64,000 nt of DNA, from contig CAYJGB010000009.1 of the NCBI GenBank assembly GCA_964369405.1, positions 20,416 through 84,415 of the forward strand. Reading direction: 5' to 3'. Source of the stretch: CAYJFG01 sp964369405 (GTDB taxonomy: Bacteria > Bacillota > Clostridia > Oscillospirales > Acutalibacteraceae). The notes below the pieces were generated by a model that saw nothing but the letters and a program-made list of their open reading frames with translations, ran no database searches and was not told the origin of the DNA. Of the stretch, positions 33,748 to 44,465 are shown one piece after another (within the stretch, counting starts at the first letter, position 1; the number at the start of each line of letters is the position of its first letter). Both the position numbers and the translations under genes were made by a program.

Positions 33748-33866
33748 GTTAGTCCTTGATTTCTTGCAAACAATACAAGATAATAGGACTAATGCTTTTT
33801 TATTGACGGACTACAAGGTTAGGTGTATAATAAAATTATTAAAGAAAATTCCTGTTATCCTGTGGT
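33748..33866 (+). repeat. Direct repeat copy 1 (terminator plus promoter), partner at 36019-36134
   Basis: 119 bp, nearly identical to 36019-36134. It contains a hairpin TTAGTCC/GGACTAA (33749-33755 with 33786-33792) with inner TCTTG/CAAGA and a T-tract, ending spoIVB. A promoter TTGACG-17-TATAAT follows at 33803-33831 and drives the acyltransferase-like gene. A leader hairpin CCTGTTATCC/GGATAATAGG (33851-33889) extends past the repeat end. Confidence 0.85.
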
Positions 33867-33922
33867 TTGTCTGGCTTGTGGATAATAGGAGAGTATTTAT
33901 ATAATGGAAGGATAGAGTTTCT

Positions 33923-35212
33923 TTGGAAAACCATAACAAATTAGATGTCGCAGCTAAAATATTTCCTGCGGTAACGAATAAAAATAACTCGTCGGTGTTT
34001 AGAGTATCGGTAATTTTGAAAGAAGAAATTGATCCACATTGCTTGCAATTAGCTGTAAATATGATACACCAAAGATTTTTCATATTTTTTATGAGATTAC
34101 GCAAGGGTGTTTTTTGGAATCATTTTGATAAAAACTATTTTTATTTTAAAGTTTCACAAGATTTGAAATCACCTTGCCAAAATATACTGTCTTACGATAA
34201 TGACGGATATATAATTAGAGTCTTGTATTATAAAAACAGAATTTCGGTAGAGGCATTTCATTCCATTACAGACGGTAGTGGTGTGTTTGAGTTTCTAAAG
34301 TCACTCATATACTACTACATCTGCATAAAGCACCACGAAGTGGATAGTCAAGACAAAGTAATACTGTTTGATGAAAGAACTATAAATGACTTTGACAGTT
34401 ATGCAGAACACTTCAGTAATTTAAGTAGAAAGTCGCCGACAACTAAAATACAAAAAGGAAAAATTGCATTTAGGTTGAAAGGAAAGCGGTTTAAGCATGG
34501 AGGAATCTGTGTTGTTAGTGGAGTTACCTCAGTGTCTAGCATAAAGAAACATTGTAAAGAACAGAACTGTACAATTACCGCTTTCTTGATTGCTAATATG
34601 ATTGCCACTATATATGAGTGCAAGCAAAGGCATATAAACGATAAAAAACCTATAGTAATTGCTGTTCCTGTAAATCTGCGTGCATTATTTCCGTCTAATA
34701 CCCTAAAAAACTTTTTTGGCGTAGTTAATATCGGTCATGAAGTAAATGAACTGACGGAATATAGCGAAATCATAAAATCTGTTACAGAGCAACTTAAATC
34801 ATCATTAGACCCTACAAACCTTTCAAATGCTTCGGCAAAAAATGTCAGATTATCTAAAAATGTGTTTTCGGCACACACACCTTTGATTTTAAAAGATATG
34901 GTGTTGCCTATAGGCTTTAATATTGCAGGTGAGTATAAAAAAACTATAAGTATTTCCAATGTTGGAAAATTTGATGTGCCTGATGATATAAAACCTTACA
35001 TTGAACATATAGAAGTTATGCTTTACCCTACACCTAAAAGTCCAATAAACTGTGGTGTTTGTTCGTTTGAAGATAAGTTGGTTATTAGTTTCTCACGAGC
35101 AATAACAGATGTAGAAGTAGTGAAAAAATTTTTTGTAAATATTTCTAAAAAATTTGGAAGTGAGGTTGCGGTATACTCAAATGATTGGGGTGAAGACTAT
35201 GAAAAAATGTGA
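33923..35212 (+). CDS. Condensation/alcohol-acetyltransferase-like acyltransferase
   Basis: A 429-residue protein with the HxxxDG catalytic motif of the CoA-dependent acyltransferase/condensation superfamily: His113 and Asp117-Gly118 in AFHSITDGSG. The central AVPVNLRALFPSNTLKNFFG matches the structural motif after the solvent channel in alcohol acetyltransferase-like proteins. It probably transfers an acyl group from CoA or a carrier to a hydroxyl or amine; no carrier-protein or NRPS modules are present. TTG start with GGAAGGA 10 bases upstream. Its stop overlaps the next gene, and the pair lies between two direct repeats. Confidence 0.78.
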   Translation: MENHNKLDVAAKIFPAVTNKNNSSVFRVSVILKEEIDPHCLQLAVNMIHQRFFIFFMRLRKGVFWNHFDKNYFYFKVSQDLKSPCQNILSYDNDGYIIRVLYYKNRISVEAFHSITDGSGVFEFLKSLIYYYICIKHHEVDSQDKVILFDERTINDFDSYAEHFSNLSRKSPTTKIQKGKIAFRLKGKRFKHGGICVVSGVTSVSSIKKHCKEQNCTITAFLIANMIATIYECKQRHINDKKPIVIAVPVNLRALFPSNTLKNFFGVVNIGHEVNELTEYSEIIKSVTEQLKSSLDPTNLSNASAKNVRLSKNVFSAHTPLILKDMVLPIGFNIAGEYKKTISISNVGKFDVPDDIKPYIEHIEVMLYPTPKSPINCGVCSFEDKLVISFSRAITDVEVVKKFFVNISKKFGSEVAVYSNDWGEDYEKM

Positions 35213-35864
35213 GCGTTGTAACGTACAGGTTTATGATAGTGAATCACACTGTCCTCTCTGTCGAACTTATCTCGGTGAAACTACACAAACATCTGTACAA
35301 TATCTGGCTTATGAGAATATCATAAAAGAAAAAACCGCAATGAGAAACTTACCTCTGTTTATCACACTGTTTGTAAATATTATTTGTTTATTCATCAATA
35401 TTTTTACACATAATACAGGTGATATTTTTTGGTCAGTCATTGTTGTTGCATCAATGACTTATTCTTTGCTTATGTATTACATTATAAGAAATCAAATGCG
35501 ATATGGAAAAAAAGTTCTATATAGTTATATATATCTTTCTTCATTGCTCGTTATAATTGATATAGCAAGTGGCTGTTTACTTTGGTCTACAAATTACGTC
35601 TTTCCCTTTTTAACAATGTTTACTGCTCTGTATATTACTGTCTTAACAATTAGAAATAAACGAATGTTTTCAGAATATTTTGGGTTTTTGTTAGCAGTTA
35701 CCGCTATTAGTTTTTTATCTGTTATTCTATATTTATTTAGATTTAACACAAGTGGTTGGGGAGCATTTATTCCCACATTGACATCAGTCATCTTATCATT
35801 GGGATTATATTTCTTTGCTGAAAAAAATCTTAAAGAAGAAATCAAAAAGCATTTTCATCGTTGA
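35199..35864 (+). CDS. Zinc-ribbon membrane protein (DUF6320-like)
   Basis: Start set at the ATG giving MKKCERCNVQVYDSESHCPLC, which has a GGGGTGA ribosome site and overlaps the upstream gene by 14 bp (221 residues). The N-terminal zinc ribbon uses Cys4, Cys7, Cys18 and Cys21. The rest is about six membrane helices (residues about 55-210). The family assignment to DUF6320 is from memory and moderate. Coupled translation suggests it works with the acyltransferase-like protein at the membrane, possibly in lipid or surface-glycan acylation (inference). Confidence 0.7.
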   Translation: MKKCERCNVQVYDSESHCPLCRTYLGETTQTSVQYLAYENIIKEKTAMRNLPLFITLFVNIICLFINIFTHNTGDIFWSVIVVASMTYSLLMYYIIRNQMRYGKKVLYSYIYLSSLLVIIDIASGCLLWSTNYVFPFLTMFTALYITVLTIRNKRMFSEYFGFLLAVTAISFLSVILYLFRFNTSGWGAFIPTLTSVILSLGLYFFAEKNLKEEIKKHFHR

Positions 35865-36018
35865 ATTGTCGATAACTCGATGATATTCATGAAACGATTG
35901 TGTTTTTCACTTGTTATGAGCATTTCACGGTGTATACTAACTCTTTATCTTACTACAGAAAATAATTGTTAATTTTCATAGCATGGTTTTAGCTGTGCCT
36001 TATTAATTTTATAAAAAT

Positions 36019-36134
36019 GTTAGTCCTTAATTTCTTGCAAATCATACTAGATAAATAGGACTAACTCTTTTTTTTGACGGACTACAAAGTTAGGTGTATA
36101 AAATTATTAAAGAAAATTCCTGTTATCCTGTGGT
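36019..36134 (+). repeat. Direct repeat copy 2, promoter without a gene
   Basis: 116 bp, about 90% identical by eye to 33748-33866, including the TTAGTCC/GGACTAA terminator and a promoter TTGACG-17-TATAAA (36074-36102). Nothing convincing is encoded downstream. 35865-36018 and 36135-36344 contain only AT-rich sequence and short spurious frames. The copy is probably the relic of a duplication, or the scar of an insertion that brought the two intervening genes. Confidence 0.85.
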
Positions 36135-36344
36135 GTTATAATGCAATTTTTAAACTTTTCAAAATAATCTTAGTATGGATTTGTGCAACGTTTGTTGCTT
36201 TTAGTAAAACAAAATATATTTTTATGATTTTTTTAATAAATATAGAATATTATTTGTAAATCTAATTGTAATTTATATTTTTTTAATTAAGATACATACT
36301 ACACAAACAAAATATTAAAAAATTGTTAACTCCACCAATTGCAT

Positions 36345-36373
36345 TTGTGAATTTTTTGTGATATCATTATACA
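36345..36373 (+). promoter_or_regulatory. Possible promoter of a short transcript
   Basis: TTGTGA (36345-36350) and TATACA (36368-36373), 17 bases apart, followed about 60 bases later by the terminator at 36435-36475. The enclosed stretch of about 95 nt has no ORF and could be a small RNA; weak evidence. Confidence 0.3.
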
Positions 36374-36434
36374 TGTAATAACGAATGTATCTACTCCTCA
36401 TTCATTTTAACTTTTTTCATTTTAATACGCTCCT

Positions 36435-36475
36435 TGAAGGCACGCTTTATTGCGTGCCTTCAGCGTTTTTATTTT
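36435..36475 (+). terminator. Orphan intrinsic terminator
   Basis: A perfect 11-bp stem (36435-36445 with 36452-36462) followed by GCGTTTTTATTTTT. The nearest plus-strand gene ends 570 bp upstream, so it probably serves a short local transcript. Confidence 0.75.
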
Positions 36476-36494
36476 TAAACTTTCTGCTGTCTTT

Positions 36495-36620
36495 AGGACG
36501 CTCACCTATTTAAATCTTCGATTTAAATGTAGAGGCACCAACACTTACCTTTTATATCTTCTGGTTTGTGTTGGTGCCTCTTTTGCCCGAAACGCTTGCG
36601 TTTCGGGTGGTGAGCGTCCT
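36495..36620. repeat. Four-armed cruciform element, copy A
   Basis: 126 bp with an outer 12-bp stem AGGACGCTCACC/GGTGAGCGTCCT (36495-36506 with 36609-36620) enclosing three hairpins. These are ATTTAAATC/GATTTAAAT (36508-36528), a 14-bp arm AGAGGCACCAACAC/GTGTTGGTGCCTCT (36531-36544 with 36568-36581) and a GC-rich CCCGAAACG/CGTTTCGGG (36586-36607). It ends 2 bp from the uvrA stop. A second copy with the same architecture and central arm lies at 47624-47754. No ORF; a non-autonomous mobile or structural element seems likely. Confidence 0.85.
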
Positions 36621-36622
36621 TA

Positions 36623-39442
36623 TTATAACATCTTCTTTAAATATTTTCCTGTGTATGAACTTTCGTTGCATACTACCTCTTCTGGCGTTCCCTTTGCTAC
36701 TATATAACCTCCTTTATCGCCTCCCTCAGGTCCTAAGTCAACTATATAATCTGATGTCTTTATTAAATCTAAATTATGCTCTATTACTACTACTGTGTTT
36801 CCACTATCTACTAACCTCTGTAATACATATATAAGCTTATGAACATCTGCTATATGAAGTCCTGTTGTCGGCTCATCTAATATATATATAGTCTTTCCTG
36901 TTGGTCTTTTTGATAGCTCTGTAGCTAGTTTTACCCTTTGTGCTTCTCCTCCTGACAAAGTTGTTGCTGGTTGTCCTATTTTTACATACCCTAAACCTAC
37001 TTCATATAATGTTCTTAATTTTCTTTCTATCTTTGGTATGTTATTAAAAAACTCCAATCCCTCTTCTACTGTCATTTCTAGTACATCGTGTATTGTTTTT
37101 CCTTTGTATTTTATCTCTAATGTTTCTCTGTTATATCTCTTTCCTTTACATACTTCACATGGTACATATACATCTGGTAAAAAATGCATCTCTATTTTTA
37201 ATATTCCATCTCCTTGACACGATTCACATCTACCACCTTTTACATTAAACGAAAATCTCCCTGCACTATATCCTTTCATCTTTGCATCTTGTGTTGATGC
37301 ATATAGCTCTCTTATATCTGTAAATACTCCTGTGTACGTTGCAGGGTTAGAACGTGGTGTTCTACCTATTGGAGATTGATTAATATCTATAACTTTATCT
37401 AAATTCTCTATACCTATAATATCTTTATGTTTTCCGGATTTTGCTTTATTTTTATTTAGTTCGCTTGCAAGCTTTTTATAAAGTATTTCATTTATTAAAG
37501 AAGATTTCCCTGAACCTGACACTCCAGTTATACACACAAATGCTCCCAGTGGTATATCAACATTGACATTTTTTAAATTGTTTTCTTTAGCACCTTTTAT
37601 AGATAATTTTAATCCGTTTCCTTTTCTACGCTTTTCTGGTACTTCTACTTTTCTAACTCCACTTAAATACTGTCCTGTATATGACTTTTTACATTTTTTT
37701 ATTTCTTCAACTGTTCCTGCACATACTATCTCTCCACCATGCACCCCAGCACCAGGCCCTATATCTACAATATGGTCTGCTACATACATTGTATCTTCAT
37801 CATGCTCAACTACTATTACTGTATTCCCTAAATCTCTAAGTCTTTGCAATGTTTTTAACAGCTTTTCATTATCTCTTTGATGTAACCCAATACTAGGCTC
37901 GTCCAAAATATAAAGCACACCCATAAGTGATGACCCAATTTGAGTAGCTAATCTAATGCGTTGACTCTCTCCACCAGATAATGTGCCAGAACTTCTTGAA
38001 AGCGACAAATAGTTAAGCCCTACACTATTTAAAAAGTTAAGCCTTTCTTTTATCTCTTTGACGATGTCACGTGCAATCATTTTATCTCTTTGTGACAACT
38101 CTAAATTCTCCATAAATGTAATTGCATCACTTACAGACATATCGCAAAACTTACTAATATTTATATCTCCTACCGTAACAGATAAACTCTCTTTAGACAA
38201 ACGCATACCATTACACTCATCACAGTGAATAGCACTCATATAAGCTTCTAGTTCTGATTTTATCCAACTGCTTTGAGTTTCTTTAAAACGTCTTTCAAGA
38301 TTATTTATAATACCCTCAAAAGTCGTATTCATCTCATATTTCCCACGTTCGCTTTCTCTAACGATTTTAATTTTTTCTCCTTTTGTTCCATATAGCATTA
38401 TATCCATAATTTCATCAGGAAGTTCACTAACAGGTACATCTAAAGAAAACTTATATTTCTTTGATAATGCACTAAAATACGCATTAGCTATCGTGTTACC
38501 CTCCATAGCCCAACCACTAGCCTTAATTGCACCACCATTTACCGATAAGCTAGTATTAGGAACAACTATTTGAGGGTCAATTTTCATAAACACGCCTAAT
38601 CCTGTACATTTAGGACAAGCTCCAAACGGATTATTAAAAGAAAACATTCTAGGAGTCATCTCTTCGATACTTACCCCATGCTCAGGGCAGGCATAACTTT
38701 GAGAAAACAACATATCTTCCCCATCTATTACGCTCACTACCGTTAGACCACCTGTAAGCTCTGACGCTGTTTCTAACGAGTCAGCAAGTCTGGAGCGTAT
38801 ATTTTCATTAATAACTAATCTATCTATAACTATTTCAATAGTATGTTTCTTATTTTTCTCAAGCTTTATTTCCTCTGTTAACTCATATATTATACCATCA
38901 ACCCTAAGTCTAACATATCCACTTTTTCTAGCAGAATCAATCACTTTTATATGTTCACCTTTTCTGCCACGTACAATAGGTGCCATTATCTGAATTTTAG
39001 TTCTATCAGGCAAAGCCATAACTTTATCTACAATTTGGTCTATCGTCTGTTGAGATATTTCCTTACCACAAACAGGACAATGTGGAACACCTACTCTAGC
39101 GTATAAAAGTCTTAGATAATCGTAAATTTCAGTAACTGTACCAACAGTAGAACGTGGATTTTTAGAAGTTGTTTTTTGGTCTATTGATATAGCAGGTGAA
39201 AGTCCCTCTATACTATCTACATTAGGTTTTTCCATCTGACCTAAAAACTGACGTGCGTATGATGAAAGCGACTCAACATATCGACGTTGACCCTCGGCAT
39301 ATATGGTATCGAACGCTAAACTTGATTTACCAGAACCAGACAAGCCAGTTAGCACCACAAGTTTATCTCTAGGTATTTCTATATCGATGTTTTTAAGATT
39401 ATGTTCTCTAGCACCGACAACTTTTATATTTTTAATAGACAT
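36623..39442 (-). CDS. uvrA: Excinuclease ABC subunit A
   Basis: DNA-damage recognition ATPase of nucleotide excision repair. Start set at the ATG giving [20 protein letters not shown], with AAGGTGAT upstream, leaving 939 residues (normal UvrA size). It has two ABC ATPase modules: first Walker [10 protein letters not shown] with the UvrA signature [13 protein letters not shown], first ABC signature [12 protein letters not shown], second Walker [10 protein letters not shown] and second signature [12 protein letters not shown]. Zinc modules include CPVCG, CPEHG...CPKC and CESCQGDG...CEVCKG. uvrB and uvrC are not adjacent. Monocistronic; the cruciform element abuts its stop codon. Confidence 0.97.
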   Translation of the reverse strand: MSIKNIKVVGAREHNLKNIDIEIPRDKLVVLTGLSGSGKSSLAFDTIYAEGQRRYVESLSSYARQFLGQMEKPNVDSIEGLSPAISIDQKTTSKNPRSTVGTVTEIYDYLRLLYARVGVPHCPVCGKEISQQTIDQIVDKVMALPDRTKIQIMAPIVRGRKGEHIKVIDSARKSGYVRLRVDGIIYELTEEIKLEKNKKHTIEIVIDRLVINENIRSRLADSLETASELTGGLTVVSVIDGEDMLFSQSYACPEHGVSIEEMTPRMFSFNNPFGACPKCTGLGVFMKIDPQIVVPNTSLSVNGGAIKASGWAMEGNTIANAYFSALSKKYKFSLDVPVSELPDEIMDIMLYGTKGEKIKIVRESERGKYEMNTTFEGIINNLERRFKETQSSWIKSELEAYMSAIHCDECNGMRLSKESLSVTVGDINISKFCDMSVSDAITFMENLELSQRDKMIARDIVKEIKERLNFLNSVGLNYLSLSRSSGTLSGGESQRIRLATQIGSSLMGVLYILDEPSIGLHQRDNEKLLKTLQRLRDLGNTVIVVEHDEDTMYVADHIVDIGPGAGVHGGEIVCAGTVEEIKKCKKSYTGQYLSGVRKVEVPEKRRKGNGLKLSIKGAKENNLKNVNVDIPLGAFVCITGVSGSGKSSLINEILYKKLASELNKNKAKSGKHKDIIGIENLDKVIDINQSPIGRTPRSNPATYTGVFTDIRELYASTQDAKMKGYSAGRFSFNVKGGRCESCQGDGILKIEMHFLPDVYVPCEVCKGKRYNRETLEIKYKGKTIHDVLEMTVEEGLEFFNNIPKIERKLRTLYEVGLGYVKIGQPATTLSGGEAQRVKLATELSKRPTGKTIYILDEPTTGLHIADVHKLIYVLQRLVDSGNTVVVIEHNLDLIKTSDYIVDLGPEGGDKGGYIVAKGTPEEVVCNESSYTGKYLKKML

Positions 39443-39631
39443 TATTATCACCTTTAATTTTAAACTTAATTTTATTATTATAACCACAATTGTATATTTA
39501 ATTTCAAACAAATGTACTATCAAATTATAACAAACAAATTAATTAAATTAAAGAGAAATATACTTAAAAAATCAAAAAAGGAAAAACCACCAAAAAGAAT
39601 AAATTAATGTGAAAAAAACACTGCATAAATA

Positions 39632-40039
39632 CTATTTATATTTTACTTTTTGCCTCTTATTAACAGCAATAACTCCACCGATAGCACCAGATAAGCCCAT
39701 AGCAATACATTTAATAACACTTGCAAACGACGGAATATCAGTCGCATTGATAACCCCCAAAACAAACACTATTAAAAATAAGATTAACCCTGTTAACAAT
39801 CCCCATAAAAGTCCATTAGCTTTCATAATTCTTACCGATATGTACGAGCCTACAAAAGCACCGAGAGAAGCTAAAATCATACTAAGTGTACCAAGCAGAG
39901 CATCTGGAATAGATTTCATTTGAGAAAAAGCAACAGAAGACAAGAGCAAAAATAACGAAATAACCAACACACCACAAAGAACCCCAACAATCAAAGATTT
40001 CAAAACATTATTCATTTTAGCATTATTCTTATTTTTCAA
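39632..40039 (-). CDS. TIGR04086 family membrane protein
   Basis: A small four-helix membrane protein of 135 residues, matching the TIGR04086/YrzE-like family of Firmicutes by its helix pattern and the conserved glycine-rich last helices (MGLSGAIGGVIA). The TTG start at 40039 is favoured because GGTGGTG lies 7 bases upstream; an internal ATG lies 8 codons later. Function unknown; family members are found mostly in spore-forming Clostridia and Bacilli. Confidence 0.75.
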   Translation of the reverse strand: MKNKNNAKMNNVLKSLIVGVLCGVLVISLFLLLSSVAFSQMKSIPDALLGTLSMILASLGAFVGSYISVRIMKANGLLWGLLTGLILFLIVFVLGVINATDIPSFASVIKCIAMGLSGAIGGVIAVNKRQKVKYK

Positions 40040-40147
40040 GAAAAATCACCACCACAAAATATTAAATAAGATTATAAGAATAAATATGAAAAAAATATAT
40101 AAAATATAACAAAACACAAAAACAAGATTATTTTTTCATCTTCTAGT

Positions 40148-40176
40148 TTGACAAATATAAAAATAGTTACTATAAT
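40148..40176 (+). promoter_or_regulatory. gpmI promoter
   Basis: Consensus TTGACA (40148-40153) and TATAAT (40171-40176), 17 bases apart. The leader is about 95 nt, AT-rich. Confidence 0.8.
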
Positions 40177-40277
40177 TTAAATTAGGGAAAATATGTAAAA
40201 TCGCTAATAATATATTTAGTGATTTTGACTATATATATCTTTATATTAAAAAATAAAAAATGAAAGAGGAATGTTAA

Positions 40278-41789
40278 ATGAAAAAGCCACTATGCTTATT
40301 AATAATGGACGGATTTGGTTTTGGAGGGGATAACGGAAACGCTATTAAATCAGCTAATACACCAAACATTGATAAATTATTTGCAAACAATCCAATAACA
40401 GAAATCGGAGCATCTGGAATGGACGTAGGTTTACCAGATGGACAAATGGGAAACAGCGAAGTAGGACATACAAATATAGGAGCAGGTAGAGTAGTATATC
40501 AAGAGCTTACAAGGATAACAAAGTCAATAAAAGACGGAGATTTCTTTGAAAACGAAGCATTATTAAAAGCTATTGATAATGCAAAAACAAACAATACAGC
40601 ACTTCATATAATGGGTCTATTATCTGACGGAGGAGTACACAGTCACAATACACATTTATATGCTATTTTAGAGTTAGCAAAGAAACAAGGGTTAAGTAAA
40701 GTATATGTTCACGCATTATTAGATGGAAGAGATGTACCACCAAGTAGTGGTAAAGATTTTGTAGAAGAATGTGTTAACAAAATGAAAGAAATCGGAGTAG
40801 GACAAATAGCAACAGTTATGGGAAGATACTACTCAATGGATAGAGATAACAGATGGGATAGAGTAGAAAAAGCATATAGTGCAATGGTGTATGGAGAAGG
40901 TAACAAGTGTAGCGACCCAGTACAAGCAGTACAAATGTCATATGACGAAAAAGTAACAGATGAGTTCGTATTACCAACAGTGTGTGTAGAAAACGCAACA
41001 ATAAGCAAAGATGACAGCGTAATATTCTTCAACTTTAGACCAGACAGAGCAAGAGAAATAACACGTTGCTTTGTAGATGAAGCATTTGACGGATTTGAGC
41101 GTAAAAATGGATTTTTCAATTTAGAATATGTATGCATGACTCAATATGATGCAACAATGCCAAATGTAGAAGTAGCATTTAAACCACAATCGCTAAAAAA
41201 CACATTTGGAGAATATATATCAGACAAAGGACTGACACAACTTAGAATAGCAGAAACAGAAAAGTATGCACATGTAACATTTTTCTTTAACGGAGGAGTA
41301 GAGAAAACATACACAGGCGAAGATAGAGTGTTAGTATCATCACCAGCAGTAGCAACATATGACCTACAACCAGAGATGAGTGCAATAGAGCTTACAGATA
41401 AGTGTGTAGAGAGAATAGAAAGTGGTAAATATGATGTAATAATATTAAACTATGCAAACTGTGATATGGTAGGACATACAGGAGTATTTGACGCAGCAGT
41501 AAAAGCAGTAGAAACAGTAGATACATGTGTCGGCAGAATAATAGAGTCAATGGAAAAAATGAACGGTGTTACAATGATAACAGCAGACCATGGTAATGCT
41601 GATAAAATGGTAGCAGACGATGGTGGAGCATTTACAGCACATACAACAAACCCAGTACCATTCTGTGTAGTAGGATATGATTGTAAATTACGAGAAGGTG
41701 GCAAATTAGCAGATATAGCACCAACAATGTTAAAAGTAATGGAGCTTGCTCAACCAGACGAAATGGACGGAGAAAGCATAGTATTATAA
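40278..41789 (+). CDS. gpmI: 2,3-bisphosphoglycerate-independent phosphoglycerate mutase
   Basis: A glycolytic enzyme interconverting 3- and 2-phosphoglycerate through a phosphoserine intermediate. At 503 residues it has the usual iPGM length. Landmarks: LLIMDGFG metal site, the catalytic Ser60 in [41 protein letters not shown] and the C-terminal metal site [12 protein letters not shown] / [10 protein letters not shown]. Monocistronic with its own promoter and terminator. The Mn2+-dependent iPGM is the usual form in spore-formers. Confidence 0.97.
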   Translation: MKKPLCLLIMDGFGFGGDNGNAIKSANTPNIDKLFANNPITEIGASGMDVGLPDGQMGNSEVGHTNIGAGRVVYQELTRITKSIKDGDFFENEALLKAIDNAKTNNTALHIMGLLSDGGVHSHNTHLYAILELAKKQGLSKVYVHALLDGRDVPPSSGKDFVEECVNKMKEIGVGQIATVMGRYYSMDRDNRWDRVEKAYSAMVYGEGNKCSDPVQAVQMSYDEKVTDEFVLPTVCVENATISKDDSVIFFNFRPDRAREITRCFVDEAFDGFERKNGFFNLEYVCMTQYDATMPNVEVAFKPQSLKNTFGEYISDKGLTQLRIAETEKYAHVTFFFNGGVEKTYTGEDRVLVSSPAVATYDLQPEMSAIELTDKCVERIESGKYDVIILNYANCDMVGHTGVFDAAVKAVETVDTCVGRIIESMEKMNGVTMITADHGNADKMVADDGGAFTAHTTNPVPFCVVGYDCKLREGGKLADIAPTMLKVMELAQPDEMDGESIVL

Positions 41790-41805
41790 TATAAGTTAAT
41801 ATTTC

Positions 41806-41852
41806 AAATAAACTGTATCAACGAAAAAAGTCGTTGATACAGTTTATTTTTT
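41806..41852 (+). terminator. gpmI terminator
   Basis: A perfect 19-bp stem (41806-41824 with 41831-41849) around AAAAAG, followed by a T-tract. Confidence 0.9.
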
Positions 41853-41899
41853 GTATTACGTGAATTTATATCACTTGATATATTTTTATCTCTTTTCCC

Positions 41900-41941
41900 A
41901 AACAACTCGCTGGCAATATAATTATTGTCAGCGAGTTGTTT
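41900..41941. terminator. Inverted repeat downstream of the clpC operon
   Basis: A perfect 13-bp stem (41900-41912 with 41929-41941), 21 bp beyond the clpC stop. The minus-strand tail is not T-rich, so termination there may be weak; the plus-strand tail (TATTTTG) is slightly better. Confidence 0.5.
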
Positions 41942-41962
41942 ATTTTGAATACTTATTTAATT

Positions 41963-44416
41963 TTAACTTGCATTTTCAAAGGTGAATTTATCTTCCTTAT
42001 AATCACATATCATCTTCTGATTTTTCTTTATTGTTCCATTAAGTATTTTTTCTGATAATTCATCTTCAATTTTAGATGTTATAACTCGTCTTAGTGGTCT
42101 TGCTCCATACACACTATCAAACCCTGCTTTTGATAACTCTTTTACTGCATTTTTAGAAAACTCTATTTCTATTTGCATATCTTTAAGTCTACTTTGAACG
42201 TTACTTAGCATTTTAAATGCTATTCTTTCAGTGTCATTCTCACTTAATTTATCAAACACTATTATATCATCTATTCTGTTTATAAACTCTGGTCTAAATG
42301 TGTTTTTTAGCTCTTTTATTACTTTTTCTTTTATTTTTTCGTCCGTTGATTTATTATTATCCTCTTGACTAAACGCAAATCCTAATTCGCTGTTCTTCTG
42401 CGTTATTATTCTTGCTCCTACGTTTGATGTCATTATAATAATTGTATTTTTAAAATCAACTACTCTACCTTGTGAGTCTGTTAGTCTTCCGTCTTCTAAT
42501 ACTTGTAGTAACATATTAAATACTTCGTTATTTGCTTTTTCTATCTCATCAAACAAAACTACACTATATGGTCTGCGTCTTACTTTTTCTGTAAGTTGTC
42601 CTCCCTGCTCATACCCTACATAACCAGGTGGCGAACCAATTAGTTTTGCTACTGCACTTTTCTCCATATATTCAGACATATCAAGTCTTATCATAGCTTT
42701 TTCATCGCCAAACATTACACTTGCTAAGGCTTTGCAAAGTTCTGTTTTACCTACTCCTGTAGGTCCTAAAAACACAAATGAGCCTACTGGTCTATTCGGG
42801 TCTTTAAGCCCGACTCTTCCTCTTCTTATAGCTTTTGCTATTGATGTTACTGCTTTGTTTTGTCCTACTACTCTGCTGTGTAATATCTTTTCCATCTCAA
42901 GAAGTCGCTTACTTTCTTCTTGTGTTAAATTTGTTACCGGTACGCCACTCCAGTCAGAAACAATTATAGCTACATCTTCTGCTCTTACTTTCTCTATCTT
43001 CTCTTCACTTTGTATTTGCCATTTTTCTTTTTCTTCTTTTAACTCTTCTTTTAATTTACTTTCTTTATCTCTAAGTTTTGCTGCTCTTTCAAAATCTTGT
43101 GCGTTTACTGCTGCTGATTTTTCTTGCTGATACTGCTTTACTTTGTCTTCAATATCTTTTAAACTATCTGGCTGTGTATACGCTTTAAGCCTTACTTTTG
43201 AACACGACTCGTCTATTAAGTCTATTGCTTTATCTGGCAAAAATCTATCTGTTATATACCTAGATGACAACTCAACGGCTTGCTCTATTGCCTCATCTGA
43301 TATTTTAACTTTGTGATGTGCTTCATACCTATCTCTTAAACCGTACAATATCTGCTTTGCTTCTTTTATCGTTGGCTCTCCTACTGTGACTGGCTGAAAT
43401 CTTCTCTCTAATGCACTATCCTTTTCTATATTTTTTCTATACTCTGTTATTGTTGTTGCTCCTATTACTTGAAAATCTCCTTTTGCTAGTGCTGGTTTTA
43501 ATATATTTGCTGCATCTGCACTACCCTCTGCACTTCCAGCACCTATTATTGTATGCACTTCATCTATAAACAATATTATGGTGTCATCGTTTTTAACTTC
43601 TTCCATAGCTTTTTTTATGCGTTCTTCAAAGTCTCCTCTATACTTTGTTCCAGCTATCATACTTGTTAAATCAAGCGATATTATCTTCTTATCTTTTAAT
43701 GGTTGTGGTACTTCTCCTAACGCTATTTTTAGTGCTAATCCTTCTGCTACTGCTGTTTTTCCTACTCCAGGTTCTCCTATTAAACATGGGTTGTTTTTTG
43801 TTCTTCTCGATAAAATTTGTATTACCCTTTCTATCTCTTTGTTTCTTCCTATAACTGGGTCTATATCGCCTTTTTCTGCTTTTTGTGTTAAGTCTACTCC
43901 AAACTGCTCAAGTGTTTTATTTTTACTCTTTTTGCCTTTTTGCTTATCTTCCATAACTTCACTTATATTCTTATATTGTGTTTGATTTCCACCTGTTATA
44001 GCTACTATTATATCTTTACTTTGTACTCCTAAATCATTTATTATTGCGACTCCAAAACTTTCTTTTTCTTCTAACAATGCTAACAATAAATGTTCTGTTC
44101 CTACATAAGTATGATTTAGTTTTGTCGCTTTTATTACTGCATATTGCAATATTCTTTTTGCTCTTGGTGTAAAATCTGTAGGGTTTAATATTGTAGGACT
44201 ACCTACTCCTATCTTTGATACAACAATATTAATTACTTCACTTTTTTTCACTCCTAGAGTATGAAGCGAACTATACGCTACCCCACTACTCTCTTCCATT
44301 AAACCTAACAATATATGTTCAGTCCCAATATAAGTGTGCCCTAATTCTTGTGCTGATTTTATACTTAAATTTAATGCTACATTAGCCTTTTGTGTATATC
44401 CTTTAAAATTATACAT
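41963..44416 (-). CDS. clpC: ATP-dependent Clp protease ATPase subunit ClpC
   Basis: A Hsp100 unfoldase for ClpP. Start set at MYNFKGYTQKANVAL after GGGAGG, giving 817 residues. Layout: double Clp N-domain (about 1-145; GHTYIGTEHILLGL and its repeat NHTYVGTEHLLLAL), AAA+ module 1 with Walker A GEPGVGKT, a UVR/coiled-coil middle domain (SAAVNAQDFERAAKLRDKES) that binds McsB/MecA-type adaptors, and AAA+ module 2 with GPTGVGKT and VVLFDEIEKA. Last gene of the ctsR-mcsA-mcsB-clpC operon; works with McsB, which marks proteins with phosphoarginine for ClpCP. Confidence 0.97.
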   Translation of the reverse strand: MYNFKGYTQKANVALNLSIKSAQELGHTYIGTEHILLGLMEESSGVAYSSLHTLGVKKSEVINIVVSKIGVGSPTILNPTDFTPRAKRILQYAVIKATKLNHTYVGTEHLLLALLEEKESFGVAIINDLGVQSKDIIVAITGGNQTQYKNISEVMEDKQKGKKSKNKTLEQFGVDLTQKAEKGDIDPVIGRNKEIERVIQILSRRTKNNPCLIGEPGVGKTAVAEGLALKIALGEVPQPLKDKKIISLDLTSMIAGTKYRGDFEERIKKAMEEVKNDDTIILFIDEVHTIIGAGSAEGSADAANILKPALAKGDFQVIGATTITEYRKNIEKDSALERRFQPVTVGEPTIKEAKQILYGLRDRYEAHHKVKISDEAIEQAVELSSRYITDRFLPDKAIDLIDESCSKVRLKAYTQPDSLKDIEDKVKQYQQEKSAAVNAQDFERAAKLRDKESKLKEELKEEKEKWQIQSEEKIEKVRAEDVAIIVSDWSGVPVTNLTQEESKRLLEMEKILHSRVVGQNKAVTSIAKAIRRGRVGLKDPNRPVGSFVFLGPTGVGKTELCKALASVMFGDEKAMIRLDMSEYMEKSAVAKLIGSPPGYVGYEQGGQLTEKVRRRPYSVVLFDEIEKANNEVFNMLLQVLEDGRLTDSQGRVVDFKNTIIIMTSNVGARIITQKNSELGFAFSQEDNNKSTDEKIKEKVIKELKNTFRPEFINRIDDIIVFDKLSENDTERIAFKMLSNVQSRLKDMQIEIEFSKNAVKELSKAGFDSVYGARPLRRVITSKIEDELSEKILNGTIKKNQKMICDYKEDKFTFENAS

Positions 44417-44465
44417 AATATAACCTCCCATTTAAATATATCTTTATTACTATACTATATAATAT

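Noticed and set aside
33923..35864. NRPS condensation module
   Set aside because: The HxxxDG protein has no adenylation or carrier domain and its neighbour is a zinc-ribbon membrane protein, so a stand-alone acyltransferase is more likely.
36074..36259. 61-residue frame after the second direct repeat
   Set aside because: It starts inside the promoter and terminator repeat, lacks a ribosome site and has a composition expected of random AT-rich DNA.
36450..36834. Two plus-strand frames of 85-88 residues across the cruciform element and uvrA
   Set aside because: They run through hairpin arms and antisense to uvrA; no ribosome site or family features.
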